Shown here: positions 7,086 to 16,088 of the stretch, piece after piece
How the letters are laid out: each line of letters starts with the position of its first letter
How positions within the stretch are numbered: position 1 is the stretch's first letter
Source: Kiritimatiellia bacterium
GTDB lineage: Bacteria; Verrucomicrobiota; Kiritimatiellia; UBA8416; SLMC01
DNA length: 42,292 nucleotides
NCBI GenBank assembly: GCA_007134465.1
Contig: SLKS01000365.1
Coordinates: 1-42,292 of the forward strand
Reading direction: 5' to 3'
The notes under the pieces: generated by a model
What the model was told of the DNA's origin: nothing
The model's input: the letters and a program-made list of their open reading frames with translations, nothing else
The model's database searches: none
Made by a program: the position numbers and the translations under genes

Positions 7086-10013
7086 TTAAGAGCAGCCCAT
7101 GGAATTGCCGCAGTTGTAGCAACGGTAGCAGGCGCCGTTGCGCACGGTGATGGCGCCGCAACTGTCGCAGGCGGGCGCATCGGCCATGAAATGGTTGAAT
7201 TGATCGTCCAGGCGTTGCGCATCGGCTTTGTCCGTTGCGCCTTCCTTGCCGGGCGCGGCCGATACGGGCGCTGTTTCCCGCGCAGGCGCGGCGGCCGCAT
7301 CGCGGCCGGCCGGTTTGGCGGGCGGCGTGGCGGGCGCCATCGCGAATTTGGCCTTGCCGCTCGGGAACGAGTGGTCGAGCCAGCGGAAAATGTAGTCCAC
7401 GATGGATTTCGCGATGGGAATGTCCGGGTTCTTGGTGAACCCGCTCGGCTCGAAGCGGCTATGCGCGAATTTCTGGCACAGCTCCTTGAGCGGTACGCCG
7501 TATTGCAAGCAAAGCGAGATGGCCGTGCCGAACGAGTCCATTGTCCCGCCGACCGTGCTGCCTTCCTTGGCCATGGTGATGAACACCTCGCCCGGTTTGC
7601 CGTCCTCGTAAACGCCTACGGTGAGATAGCCTTCATGGCCGGCCACCTCGAACTTGTGGGTTAGCGACTGGCGCGTGGCGGGCATGCGCTTGCGGAACGG
7701 CTCGCGTACGATTTTCTCCTTGACGGCGTCGGCTGGCTCGGCGGTTTTATCGCGCACGTCGCGCGTGTTCAGCGGCTGGGCGTTCTTGGATCCGTCGCGA
7801 TAGATGGCCACGGATTTGAGTTTCAGTTTCCAGCCGTCCAGAAAGACCTGGACGATTTCGCTGACCGTCGCTTCCGCCGGCAAGTTGACCGTTTTGCTGA
7901 TGGCGCCGCTCAGGAACGGCTGCACGGCCGCCATCATCTTGAGGTGGGCCTTGTAGGAGATGCAGCGGTTGCCTTTGCGCGGCTTGAACGCGCAATCGAA
8001 CACCTTGAGATGTTCGCCTTTGAGGGCCGACGCGCCCTCGATGGTATCCTTCTCGTCCACATGGCGGACGATCGTTTCGGTTTCGTCTTCCGTATAGCCC
8101 AGCCGGTTGAGGGCCGGGCGCAGCGTGCGGTTGACGATCTTCATCATGCCGCCCCCGGCAAGCTGCTTGTACTTGACCAGGGCGATGTCCGGCTCGACGC
8201 CCGTCGTGTCGCAGTCCATCATGAATCCGATCGTGCCGGTTGGCGCCAGCAAGGTGACTTGCGCGTTGCGGAAGCCGGTTGCGTCGCCGCCCTTGGCCAC
8301 TTCGTCCCATATTTGTTCCGCCGCGCGGCGCAGGGCGGGGTCGCCAAGACCGGCGTCCAGTTCGTCCACCGCCGCACGATGCATGCGCAGTGTTTCCGCC
8401 ATGCGCTCGCGGTTGCGTTCGTAGCCCTCGAACGGGCCCAGCGCGGTCGCCAGCTCTTGCGAGGTCCGGTAGGCGTACCCGGTCATGCAGGCGGTGACAG
8501 CCGAGGCGAACGCGCGCCCTTCGGCGCTGTCGTAGGGCAGGCCGAGCCGCATGATCAGCGCGCCCAGATTCGCGTAGCCAAGCCCGAGCGGCCGGAAATC
8601 GTGGGAATTCTTCGCGATTTGGGTTGTCGGATAGCTGGCGCTGTCCACGAGGATGTCCTGGGCGATCGTCATGAGCCGCACCACGTGCCGAAAGGTCTTG
8701 ACGTCGAACCGGCCGGCGTCGTCCACGAACTTCATCAGGTTCACGGACGAAAGATTGCATGCGCTGTCGTCCAGGAACATGAATTCGGAGCAGGGGTTGC
8801 TCGCGTTGATACGGCCCGACTCCGCGCAGGTATGCCACCGGTTGATGGTCGTGTCGTACTGCACGCCGGGATCGCCGCAGACATGCGCGCTTTCCGCGAT
8901 CTTGCGCAGCATGTCCCGCGCCTTGAGCGTATCCATCGCTTCGCCCGAGAGCACCGCGCGCGTCTGGTACGTGCCGTCGTTCTCCACCGCGTGCATGAAC
9001 TCGTCGGTGACCCGCACGGACAGGTTCGAGTTCTGGTACATGACCGAATCGTAGGCTTCGCCTCCGAACCCGCCGTCGTAGCCTGCGGCCATCAGCGCCC
9101 GCGCCTTCTTCTCCTCCTTGACCTTGCACTCCACGAATTCGCGAATGTCCGGATGGTCCACGCGCAAGCTCTGCATCTTGGCCGCGCGCCGCGTCTTGCC
9201 GCCCGACTTGATCACTGCGGCCACCTGGTCGTACACCCGCATGAAACTCAGCGGGCCCGACGGCGTGCCGCCGCCCGACAGCTTTTCTCGCGAGCTGCGC
9301 AGCGAACTCAGGTCCGTGCCCGTGCCCGACCCGTACTTGAACAGGATCGCTTCCGTGCCGGCCAGACGCATGATGTCTTCCATCGTGTCGCCCACCGACT
9401 GAATGAAGCAGGCGGACGCCTGCGGCCGTTCGTAGGTGTTCTCCGTCTGGCCGATTTCCTCCTTTTCGCGGTCCCAGCAATAACTGGTGCGGCTCGGCGA
9501 CACGCACCCGTACACCTGAAACAGCCCCACATTGAACCACACCGGGCTGTTGAAGGCCGCATACTGGTTCACGCACGCGTGGCACAGTTCCGCATAGAAA
9601 GTTTCCGCGTCTTCCGGCGTCGCGAAATATCCCTCGTTCAGTCCCCAGTCCGCGATCGTGCGCGCCACCCGATGCACAAGCTGCCGTACGGAAAATTCGC
9701 GTTGCTCCGTGCCTTGCGGCCCGTAGAAATACTTCGAGGCCACCACGTTCGTGGCCAGCATGGACCAGGACTTGGGCACCTCGACGCCGTCCTGCTCGAA
9801 AACCGTTTCGCCTTTGTCGCCGCCAATGGACGCCTTGCGCTTTTCCCACTCCACCTTCTCGAACGGATCCTCGCCCGGCCGGCAAAACACGGCGGGAATC
9901 TTCAATCCTCCGCCTTTTGCCGCCTTGCGCGGCGCCACCCGCGCCCGCCCGCCTCGACCCTTGACAACAGGAGCTTCCTCTTCCACGACCATAGGCTCGC
10001 GCGCATCCAGCAT
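7086..10013 (-). CDS. nrdJ: Adenosylcobalamin-dependent (class II) ribonucleoside-diphosphate reductase
   Basis: This 975-residue enzyme reduces ribonucleotides to deoxyribonucleotides using adenosylcobalamin as radical generator, so it is oxygen-independent. The 10-stranded barrel motifs are visible: AAFNSPVWFNVG, the finger-loop NPCSEF with the following SACNLSSVNL, and LAPTGTIGF. After an Ala/Pro-rich linker, the C-terminus carries a zinc ribbon (CDSC and CYRCYNCG) ending GCS, typical of the long NrdJ form. I start at the ATG at 10013 because GGAGAGG lies six bases before it. An earlier in-frame ATG overlaps that ribosome-binding site. No NrdA/B or NrdD is in the window. About 100 bp separate it from the EF-G gene downstream. 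Confidence 0.95.
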   Translation of the reverse strand: MLDAREPMVVEEEAPVVKGRGGRARVAPRKAAKGGGLKIPAVFCRPGEDPFEKVEWEKRKASIGGDKGETVFEQDGVEVPKSWSMLATNVVASKYFYGPQGTEQREFSVRQLVHRVARTIADWGLNEGYFATPEDAETFYAELCHACVNQYAAFNSPVWFNVGLFQVYGCVSPSRTSYCWDREKEEIGQTENTYERPQASACFIQSVGDTMEDIMRLAGTEAILFKYGSGTGTDLSSLRSSREKLSGGGTPSGPLSFMRVYDQVAAVIKSGGKTRRAAKMQSLRVDHPDIREFVECKVKEEKKARALMAAGYDGGFGGEAYDSVMYQNSNLSVRVTDEFMHAVENDGTYQTRAVLSGEAMDTLKARDMLRKIAESAHVCGDPGVQYDTTINRWHTCAESGRINASNPCSEFMFLDDSACNLSSVNLMKFVDDAGRFDVKTFRHVVRLMTIAQDILVDSASYPTTQIAKNSHDFRPLGLGYANLGALIMRLGLPYDSAEGRAFASAVTACMTGYAYRTSQELATALGPFEGYERNRERMAETLRMHRAAVDELDAGLGDPALRRAAEQIWDEVAKGGDATGFRNAQVTLLAPTGTIGFMMDCDTTGVEPDIALVKYKQLAGGGMMKIVNRTLRPALNRLGYTEDETETIVRHVDEKDTIEGASALKGEHLKVFDCAFKPRKGNRCISYKAHLKMMAAVQPFLSGAISKTVNLPAEATVSEIVQVFLDGWKLKLKSVAIYRDGSKNAQPLNTRDVRDKTAEPADAVKEKIVREPFRKRMPATRQSLTHKFEVAGHEGYLTVGVYEDGKPGEVFITMAKEGSTVGGTMDSFGTAISLCLQYGVPLKELCQKFAHSRFEPSGFTKNPDIPIAKSIVDYIFRWLDHSFPSGKAKFAMAPATPPAKPAGRDAAAAPARETAPVSAAPGKEGATDKADAQRLDDQFNHFMADAPACDSCGAITVRNGACYRCYNCGNSMGCS

Positions 10014-10388
10014 GATAAACCTCTCCATTTGAAGCAATTAGAGAAAAAGAAGTGTCTGCGCCCACAAGATGTTGTGGTCTTCAAAGCAAAAGACCCTTTT
10101 ACTCGCGACATATGGTATGGCAAGAAGAAATTTACAAAAAATTCGGCGCCAGGCCGAAACGCCCGGAATACTTGATGTTTCAGCCCTCTGTCGTTGTCGT
10201 GATCGTCCTTCGTCCTCGTTCTCGATTTCCTTCGCTTTTTCAACGACGGGAACGTGTGTTTGATTTGAAAAAGACTTTAAGGCGGGCTGCGCCCGCAACC
10301 CAATCGAGGGGAAAGGCCTGAGTTTCGGCTAACGAGAGCGGCGACGAGAAGGGCTAACGAGTTGGCCCTTGACCGTCCACAAAAAGCG
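10014..10388. other. 375 bp intergenic region with repeats
   Basis: This is the gap between der and nrdJ, both minus strand. No gene is evident. It holds a pyrimidine-rich run of TCGTCCT/CTCGTTC units at about 10189-10230, resembling one arm of the hairpin arrays elsewhere in the window. It also has a GCGGGC-N3-GCCCGC hairpin and three GCTAACGA repeats, listed separately. The promoter for nrdJ should lie near 10040-10130, which is locally AT-rich, but no -35/-10 pair stands out. Confidence 0.5.
10282..10296. repeat. GCGGGC-TGC-GCCCGC short hairpin repeat
   Basis: A perfect 6-bp stem with a three-base loop, followed by AACCC. It is one of four perfect copies in intergenic DNA of this window (also at 19037, 20811 and 28361), with different loop bases each time. 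No T-run follows, so it is not an obvious terminator. Confidence 0.7.
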
Positions 10389-10395
10389 CTAACGA
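10328..10395. repeat. Three GCTAACGA direct repeats at the der 3' end
   Basis: GCTAACGAG occurs at 10328-10336 and 10353-10361, and GCTAACGAT at 10387-10395, the last overlapping the final codons of der. The middle copy sits in the hairpin AAGGGC...GCCCTT (10350-10371). The function is unknown. Decay of a short tandem duplication is the simplest reading. Confidence 0.5.
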
Positions 10396-11720
10396 TTGTT
10401 GGTCCGTCGCGCGCGGAATTCGAGATCGAGAAAGGCGCCTTCGAGTCCGAAGGCGCGGCGCAAACCGCGGACCAGGTAGACGCGGTAGGCGGGGGCCACC
10501 GATTTGGGATAGTTGACGAAGATGCGGACGCGCAACGGCGCCTGGCCGGTTTGCGCGGCATAGTACAGCTTGGGCCTTTTGCCGCGCGCGATCGGCATCT
10601 GGGCTTTGGCGTGAAGATCCAGCACGACGCGGTTGAGCAACGCGGTTGGCAGCGTGGCGCGGGTCAGGGCGGCGACATGGTCCATGGCTTCGAGGCTTTG
10701 CCGGATGTTGAACCCGGTTTTGGCGGAGACGAACACGGCTGGACAATGGTCCATGAAGGGCATTTCGCGCAGAAGCGCGGGGCGCCATTGCCGTTGCGTG
10801 GTTTCGGCCATGTCCCATTTGTTGACGGCCAGCAGGCATCCTTTCCGATGGCGCAGAACGAGCGTGGCAATTTTCTTGTCGAAAGCGGTGGGTCCGACGG
10901 TGGCGTCGAGCATGAGCACAACCACGTCCGCGCGCGCGACGCTGGTTTCCGCGCGCATCCGTCCGTACCGTTCGACTGCGCTGTCAATCTTGCCCGCGCG
11001 TCGCATGCCGGCAGTATCGATCAGCACATAGGGGCGGGCTCCTTTGCCTTTGCCGTACACGAAAGGAATGTCCACGCTGTCGCGCGTGGTGCCGGGCATG
11101 TCGGAAACCAGCACGCGTTCCGAACGGACGATACGGTTCACAAAGGAGGATTTGCCGACATTGGGCCGGCCGACAATGGCGATGTTCAAAGGCTGGGATT
11201 GCGCGGCGGCTTGCGTTGCGGGCACATGCGCGAGCACATGTCGCATGAGCGAGCCGACGCCTCGGTTGTGCAGCGCGGACACGGGAAAGACCGGGAATCC
11301 GAGCGCCGAGAATTCGTCGGCCAGCGTGTCCTTTTGGGGTGCGTCGGCCTTGTTGGCCGCCACGGCCACCGGCAGGCCTGTTCGGCGAACATGTTCGGCC
11401 ACGTCTCGATCGGCGCCGACAAGCCCGGCGTCCAGATCGGCAACCAGAATCGCAACGGCGGCGTCGGCCAGCGCGGCATCCACCTGCTGCCGAATGCCGG
11501 CTTCGATGCGGTTCGGCGCCTGTTCGCGGCCCGCCGCGACCAGGCCGCCCGTATCCACCAGCTCGAAACGCCGATCTTCCCACACGGCTTCGAGCGCGAG
11601 CCGGTCGCGCGTCACGCCGCTTTGCGCATGCACAATGGCCGCGCGCCGGCCAACCAGCCGGTTGAACAGGGCCGATTTGCCGACATTGGGCCGGCCGACG
11701 ATGGCAACGAGACTTTTCAT
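10389..11720 (-). CDS. der: Ribosome biogenesis GTPase Der (EngA)
   Basis: The 443-residue protein has two tandem GTPase domains and a C-terminal KH-like domain, the layout unique to Der, which is needed for 50S subunit maturation. Each GTPase has a GRPNVGKS P-loop (near residues 8 and 170). The G3 motifs are DTGG and DTAGM, and the G4 motifs are NKAD and NKWD. The start at 11720 follows the stop of the sugar dehydrogenase by eight bases, so the two are probably co-transcribed despite unrelated functions. The length is normal for the family. Confidence 0.95.
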   Translation of the reverse strand: MKSLVAIVGRPNVGKSALFNRLVGRRAAIVHAQSGVTRDRLALEAVWEDRRFELVDTGGLVAAGREQAPNRIEAGIRQQVDAALADAAVAILVADLDAGLVGADRDVAEHVRRTGLPVAVAANKADAPQKDTLADEFSALGFPVFPVSALHNRGVGSLMRHVLAHVPATQAAAQSQPLNIAIVGRPNVGKSSFVNRIVRSERVLVSDMPGTTRDSVDIPFVYGKGKGARPYVLIDTAGMRRAGKIDSAVERYGRMRAETSVARADVVVLMLDATVGPTAFDKKIATLVLRHRKGCLLAVNKWDMAETTQRQWRPALLREMPFMDHCPAVFVSAKTGFNIRQSLEAMDHVAALTRATLPTALLNRVVLDLHAKAQMPIARGKRPKLYYAAQTGQAPLRVRIFVNYPKSVAPAYRVYLVRGLRRAFGLEGAFLDLEFRARRTNNR

Positions 11721-11728
11721 GGCCGACC

Positions 11729-13048
11729 TCAAGCTCTCGCGACGGAATTCGCCGCCCGGCAGACGCCGCGGGTGTCCACCACGAGATCGCTCATGCCGGT
11801 CAGCGCGTCGTGATCCACGGCGCTGTGCGCCGTGGCAATGACAATGGCGTCGTAGCGGTTGGCGGCGATCGCTTCCCAGGCGACCGACGGCCGACCGGCG
11901 TACTTTGCGTATTCGCGCGAGGGCCGGACAACGGGGCAGAACGGATCGTAATAGTCCACGCGCGCGCCCAGCGCCTCGAACGCTTCCCACAGCCGATAGG
12001 TCGGGCTTTCCCGGTCGTCGTCCACATTGGGCTTGTAGGCCAGGCCGACCATCAGCACACGGCTGTTCTTGACCGGTTTCCCGCGCGCATTCAGCGCCGC
12101 GACCGTACGCTGCACCACATAGGCTGGCATGCCGGTGTTGATTTCGCCGGCCAGTTCGATGAAACGGGTGGAGCGTCCGAATTCCCGCGCTTTCCACGCC
12201 AGGTAGAACGGGTCTATCGGGATGCAATGTCCGCCCAGTCCCGGCCCGGGCAGGAAGGGCATGAACCCGAACGGCTTGGTGGAGGCCGCGCGCACGACTT
12301 CCCAAATGTCAATATCCATATCGGCGAACACCATTTTAAGCTCGTTGACCAGCGCAATGTTGACGGAACGAAAAATGTTCTCCATCAGCTTGGCGGCTTC
12401 GGCCGTGCGGCAATTCGAGACGGGAACGGTTCGCTCGACAATCGTCCCGTACAGCGCCTCGGCCATGGCCAGCGCGTCCGCATCGAGTCCGCCAATCACC
12501 TTGGGAATAGTTGCCGTCGAATAGGCGGGATTGCCGGGATCCTCTCGCTCGGGCGAATAGGCGACCCGGAAATCGCGGCCCGCCTTGAGTCGGCCGGCCT
12601 GTTCCAGCGCCGGCACAAGCACGTCTTCGGTTGTGCCCGGCCAGGTTGTGGACTCGAGCACGATCAGTTGGCCGGGCCGCCCGTGCGCGCCGAGCGTTTC
12701 GGCGGTCTGCCGCACATAGCTCAGGTCCGGTTCCCGGTGCCGGGTCAGCGGCGTGGGCACGCAGATCAGCACGGCGTCGCATTCCGACGCGCGCGCGAAA
12801 TCGGTCGTGGCCTCCGCGCGTGCCGCGACGCCGGCGAACTGTTCCGCGATCGTCTCGTCGGAAATATGCCGGATGTAGGAACGGCCCGCCGCCAGCGAGC
12901 GTGTCTTCTCCTCGTCCACGTCCAGACCCAGAACCCGGAAGCCCGCCCGCGCGAAGGCCAGCGCCAGCGGCAAGCCCACATAGCCCAGCCCGACAACCCC
13001 GACCGTTGCCGACCGGCGATCAATCCGTTCCAGCCATTCCTGTTTCAT
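11729..13048 (-). CDS. wbpA: UDP-N-acetylglucosamine/UDP-sugar 6-dehydrogenase (WbpA type)
   Basis: The 439-residue NAD-dependent nucleotide-sugar dehydrogenase has an N-terminal Rossmann motif GLGYVGLPLA (near residue 20), a central TAEAAKLMEN helix with the catalytic Lys, and the active-site Cys in GPGLGGHCIPIDP. It ends with a UDP-binding domain (LAYKPNVDDDRESP). The ESTTWPGTTED and GGHCIPIDPFYL wording matches the UDP-GlcNAc/UDP-ManNAc dehydrogenase branch more than UDP-glucose dehydrogenase. It would feed uronic-acid sugars to surface polysaccharide. No glycan cluster surrounds it here. The start at 13048 has GGGAG eight bases upstream, and its ATG overlaps the stop of the small leader ORF. 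The exact substrate is uncertain, so the symbol is provisional. Confidence 0.85.
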   Translation of the reverse strand: MKQEWLERIDRRSATVGVVGLGYVGLPLALAFARAGFRVLGLDVDEEKTRSLAAGRSYIRHISDETIAEQFAGVAARAEATTDFARASECDAVLICVPTPLTRHREPDLSYVRQTAETLGAHGRPGQLIVLESTTWPGTTEDVLVPALEQAGRLKAGRDFRVAYSPEREDPGNPAYSTATIPKVIGGLDADALAMAEALYGTIVERTVPVSNCRTAEAAKLMENIFRSVNIALVNELKMVFADMDIDIWEVVRAASTKPFGFMPFLPGPGLGGHCIPIDPFYLAWKAREFGRSTRFIELAGEINTGMPAYVVQRTVAALNARGKPVKNSRVLMVGLAYKPNVDDDRESPTYRLWEAFEALGARVDYYDPFCPVVRPSREYAKYAGRPSVAWEAIAANRYDAIVIATAHSAVDHDALTGMSDLVVDTRGVCRAANSVARA

Positions 13049-13176
13049 GCGGCATTCTCCCTGTTCGGCGTCCCGAGACGGACATGCGCCCGCCTCCTCG
13101 ACGGCCCCGTGCGCTTTTCAAGAGATCGAAGCAGGGAAGCTACGCGAAACGACGGAACAAGGAAAGCCTTTTTCAT
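13045..13176 (-). CDS. Small 43-residue leader ORF coupled to the sugar dehydrogenase
   Basis: The ATG at 13176 is preceded by a very strong AAGGAGGAG five bases upstream. The frame runs 43 codons (MKKAFLVPSFRVASLLRS at the start, then Arg/Pro-rich) and its TGA overlaps the ATG of the dehydrogenase (ATGA). A strong ribosome-binding site combined with a four-base overlap is unlikely by chance. The start resembles a weak signal sequence, but no cleavage site is convincing. It may act mainly by translational coupling. I recognise no family. Alternatively, it is the decayed remnant of a former upstream gene. Confidence 0.5.
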   Translation of the reverse strand: MKKAFLVPSFRVASLLRSLEKRTGPSRRRAHVRLGTPNRENAA

Positions 13177-13381
13177 GGGGACTCCTCCTTGACTGTTGAC
13201 AATACGCCCCGTTTTTCGGATAGTCCCTGAAACTGGTCGGTTTCGTCGAACGTGTGCCGTGCTCGGATTTCAGGGAAGAAACTGTCCGACACCCGCCACG
13301 CCGCTTGCCTCGACGCAAAGCCCTCGCGAAGACGGGCCACCCTATGGCAAAGAATGCGGCACCGCATTTCCGGCGATCTTT

Positions 13382-13503
13382 TTATCGGCCGGGACAACAG
13401 GAACACGGACTATAACTTCAAGGGCAAGATAGACGAAGTGATCCTGTTGCGCCGGGCACTGACCGAAGAGGAAATCGGCCGAATTTACGAAACACAGAGA
13501 TAA
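13382..13503 (+). pseudogene. LamG-like (concanavalin-type) domain relic
   Basis: The frame ending at 13503 encodes LFIGRDNRNTDYNFKGKIDE followed by VILLRRALTEEEIGRIYE. This is the conserved last strands of a LamG/jelly-roll domain (IGRD...F.GKIDEV..Y.RAL..EEI). The preceding roughly 130 bp in frame are low-quality and lack a start or signal peptide, so only the C-terminal ~40 residues survive. It sits 27 bp upstream of the ECF sigma gene. LamG proteins are abundant surface proteins in PVC-type genomes, and this is what remains of one. Confidence 0.65.
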
Positions 13504-13530
13504 ACCGCGTTCCCCTGCGAACGGGAGCCT

Positions 13531-14115
13531 ATGGAAGCCGCGCCGCAAAACGATCCGCCGCCCGAAGAGGATGCGCGCATAGTTGCCAACCTGAAATCCG
13601 GCCATCCCGACGGCGCCAAGGCGCTGGTTCGGCAATATGGTACGCGCCTGCTGCGGTCCGCCTTTCTATTATGCCAGAACGAGGACGACGCGCAGGATCT
13701 GGTCCAGGAAACATTGATTGTCGCCATCAAGGCTGTTGCCCGGTACGAAGGCAAATCCGCCCTGTACACGTGGCTGCACGGCATTTTGCTGAACCAAAGC
13801 CGTCATTACCGGCGCGCGAAGGCGCGCAAAAAGATGGTGTTCACCGATCGGCTGCTGGACGAGCGCATGGAAGGCCTGCAGGCGGCGGTGACCCAGAAAA
13901 TCATGCAGGAAGCCTCTGTTTTGGCCGACTGTCTGCGAAAACTCAGCCCGGCCCACCGCGAAGTCATCATTTTGCGCTTCTTCGAAAACATGAAACTGGA
14001 GGATATCGCCCGCCAATTGGGCGTGAACAGCAGCACCATCCGTTCCCGGCTCCGCTTCGCGCTGAAACGCCTGAAAAAATTTCTTCCAAATACTTTCAAC
14101 GAAATCCCCCTTTGA
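13531..14115 (+). CDS. ECF-type RNA polymerase sigma factor
   Basis: The protein has 194 residues. Sigma-2 spans about 25-95 (NEDDAQDLVQETLIVAIKAV, then TWLHGILLNQSRHYRR), and sigma-4 about 130-185 (LSPAHREVIILRFFENMKLE and then NSSTIRSRLRFALKRLKK). It lacks sigma-1 and sigma-3, as ECF factors do. The start at 13531 has GGGAG five bases upstream. It is followed after 46 bp by a gene with a canonical anti-sigma zinc finger, so the pair most likely forms a signal-responsive sigma/anti-sigma unit that redirects RNA polymerase on envelope cues. Confidence 0.9.
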   Translation: MEAAPQNDPPPEEDARIVANLKSGHPDGAKALVRQYGTRLLRSAFLLCQNEDDAQDLVQETLIVAIKAVARYEGKSALYTWLHGILLNQSRHYRRAKARKKMVFTDRLLDERMEGLQAAVTQKIMQEASVLADCLRKLSPAHREVIILRFFENMKLEDIARQLGVNSSTIRSRLRFALKRLKKFLPNTFNEIPL

Positions 14116-14161
14116 TGGCACACATAGACAGAGACCGTCCAATCCGCAAAGGGGGTGCCGC

Positions 14162-16066
14162 ATGGCTTGCAACGCGTTTCGTCAAAGCATGGAAGAATAT
14201 CTGGAAGGTTCGCTTCCCGGCGCGCAAAGAACGTCGCTGGAAGCCCATCTGCAAACCTGTTCCTCTTGTCAGCAAACTTTGGCCCAGGCGCAGAAGCTGG
14301 GCGGGTCCATCTCCGGCATGATGGGCCGGACCACGGGCATTCTGGCCCTGCGTCCCGATATCGAGGCCAACATCCTGTCCGCCGCCAACAGCGACATGCA
14401 CTTGGACCCGCACGGCAAAATGATGAAGCTGTTCGAGAAAATGTCGTTTCGGGAGCGGTTTTCGCGCATGCTGCACGGGCTGAAACAGCCGAAGGAAAGC
14501 GGCGAATACAAATGGGCGGCCTTGCAGCTTCGCCGCATGATATCGCCCATATCCGCCGTGGTCGTGCCCTCCCTGGCCCTGTTGCTCATGGTCGCGCTGG
14601 CCGGCATGGCGCCGAGGCGCCAGCAGGTGGTCAACGTGCGCATCGTCGAGGACCAGCACATTCCCGAACTCGAGGAGCCGATCGACATCCCGGAACCGGA
14701 AATCCAGCCGCCGGATCCCGAGCATATCGTGGAGCCGATGGACAATTTCATTCCGTCCACAAGCAAGACGGCGGTGGGGCCGGACGTGGATTTCAGTCCG
14801 CAGCCGGCGCAATTCGATTCGGTGGCGATCATTCGCAGCCCCGTCGTCATGCGCGGCATTTTCGGCAGTCGCAGCCCGGGCGCGCGCGGCAGCATGCTGG
14901 GCCGGTTCGGCGGCGGCGGCCATACGGAAGGGGCGGTTCTGCGCGCGCTGCGCTGGCTGAAGAAACATCAGGAGGAAGACGGAAGCTGGACCCTCATGTC
15001 CGGCGGCGGCACGGCCGAAATGAGGCATACGCGCGCGCCGGCCGGATCGCCGGTCGGCATCACAGGCCTGGGATTGCTCGCGTTCCTGGCCCATGGCGAA
15101 ACGCCAGCTTCGCCCGAATTCGGCCGGACGGTGGAAGGCGCCATGCGCTACCTGCAGGAAACAATGGATTCCGGCGGGAACTTTCCGCGAAACACCGTTG
15201 ACGGCCGCAAAAACTATTCGCAAATCATCGCCGCCTACGCCTTGTCGGAAGCCTACGGCATGACCCGCATCCCTACGCTCGGCCGCAGCGCGGAAACGGC
15301 GATACGCGCCGTCATCGGTCGGCAAAAGGCGAATGGCGGGTTCGACTACGATCGCGAAAACGCTCCCGACCGCCTTGACATTTCCGTTACCGCCTGGGCG
15401 GCTCAGGCCTTCAAGGCGGCGCAAATGGCCAACCTGAACATTCCCGAACTGGATCGGGTCATGGAAAGAACCATTGAAGCCATGAAACTGTGCTACCGGC
15501 CCCGGGGCGGATATGGCGCTTTTTCATACCGCGCTTCCGGGGGCGTTCCCGACAACCGCTGGTGGGGACTCACCGGCGCCGCCGTGCTCGGCCTGCAACT
15601 GATGGGCCAGTCGCAAATGGAGGAAACGCGCCAGGGCATGCAGTGGCTCGTCCACAATACGGATTTCAACTGGGAAAATCCGTCGCGCAACCTGAACGGC
15701 AACCCGATCTACAACTGGTACTACATCACCCAGGCCATGTTCCACGAAGGCGGCGAAACCTGGCGCAACTGGAACAAGCAGTTCTCGCATAGCCTTGTGA
15801 AAAACCAGACCGTCGTGCCCAACGCCATTGCCGACCTGAGCGGCAAAATGGTGGACATCGGATACTGGCAACCGGCCGCCGACTCCGAATGGTCCCAGAG
15901 CTTCTCCTACAACACCACGCTGTGCGCGCTCCAGCTCATGGTCTATTACCGCTACCTGCCCACGTTCCAAACGCCCGAACAGATCGCCGCCGAGGCGGCG
16001 GCCAACAACGAGCCGCCGCCCCGCGTCGTCGAAGCCCGCGATCTGGACATTGATATCCAGCTCTAA
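14162..16066 (+). CDS. Membrane anti-sigma factor fused to a terpenoid-cyclase-like toroid domain
   Basis: The protein has 634 residues. Residues 3-36 form a canonical zf-HC2 anti-sigma zinc finger (Cys3-x25-His29-x3-Cys33-x2-Cys36). A single membrane helix lies at about 131-150. A Pro/Glu-rich spacer (EEPIDIPEPEIQPPDPEH, about 171-188) resembles a TonB-type periplasmic stalk. From about 255 to 605 come repeated helical motifs of the prenyltransferase/squalene-cyclase alpha-alpha toroid: QEEDGSWT, GITGLGLLAFLAHGE, KANGGFDY, DISVTAWAAQAF and WWGLTGAAVLGLQLMG. The cyclase DxDD acid motif is absent, so catalysis is doubtful. The start at 14162 has AAAGGGGG upstream. It follows the ECF sigma gene. 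I infer a cytoplasmic anti-sigma head regulated by a periplasmic sensor toroid. Confidence 0.8.
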   Translation: MACNAFRQSMEEYLEGSLPGAQRTSLEAHLQTCSSCQQTLAQAQKLGGSISGMMGRTTGILALRPDIEANILSAANSDMHLDPHGKMMKLFEKMSFRERFSRMLHGLKQPKESGEYKWAALQLRRMISPISAVVVPSLALLLMVALAGMAPRRQQVVNVRIVEDQHIPELEEPIDIPEPEIQPPDPEHIVEPMDNFIPSTSKTAVGPDVDFSPQPAQFDSVAIIRSPVVMRGIFGSRSPGARGSMLGRFGGGGHTEGAVLRALRWLKKHQEEDGSWTLMSGGGTAEMRHTRAPAGSPVGITGLGLLAFLAHGETPASPEFGRTVEGAMRYLQETMDSGGNFPRNTVDGRKNYSQIIAAYALSEAYGMTRIPTLGRSAETAIRAVIGRQKANGGFDYDRENAPDRLDISVTAWAAQAFKAAQMANLNIPELDRVMERTIEAMKLCYRPRGGYGAFSYRASGGVPDNRWWGLTGAAVLGLQLMGQSQMEETRQGMQWLVHNTDFNWENPSRNLNGNPIYNWYYITQAMFHEGGETWRNWNKQFSHSLVKNQTVVPNAIADLSGKMVDIGYWQPAADSEWSQSFSYNTTLCALQLMVYYRYLPTFQTPEQIAAEAAANNEPPPRVVEARDLDIDIQL

Positions 16067-16088
16067 TCCGGCTTCGCCCGCAACCCAA

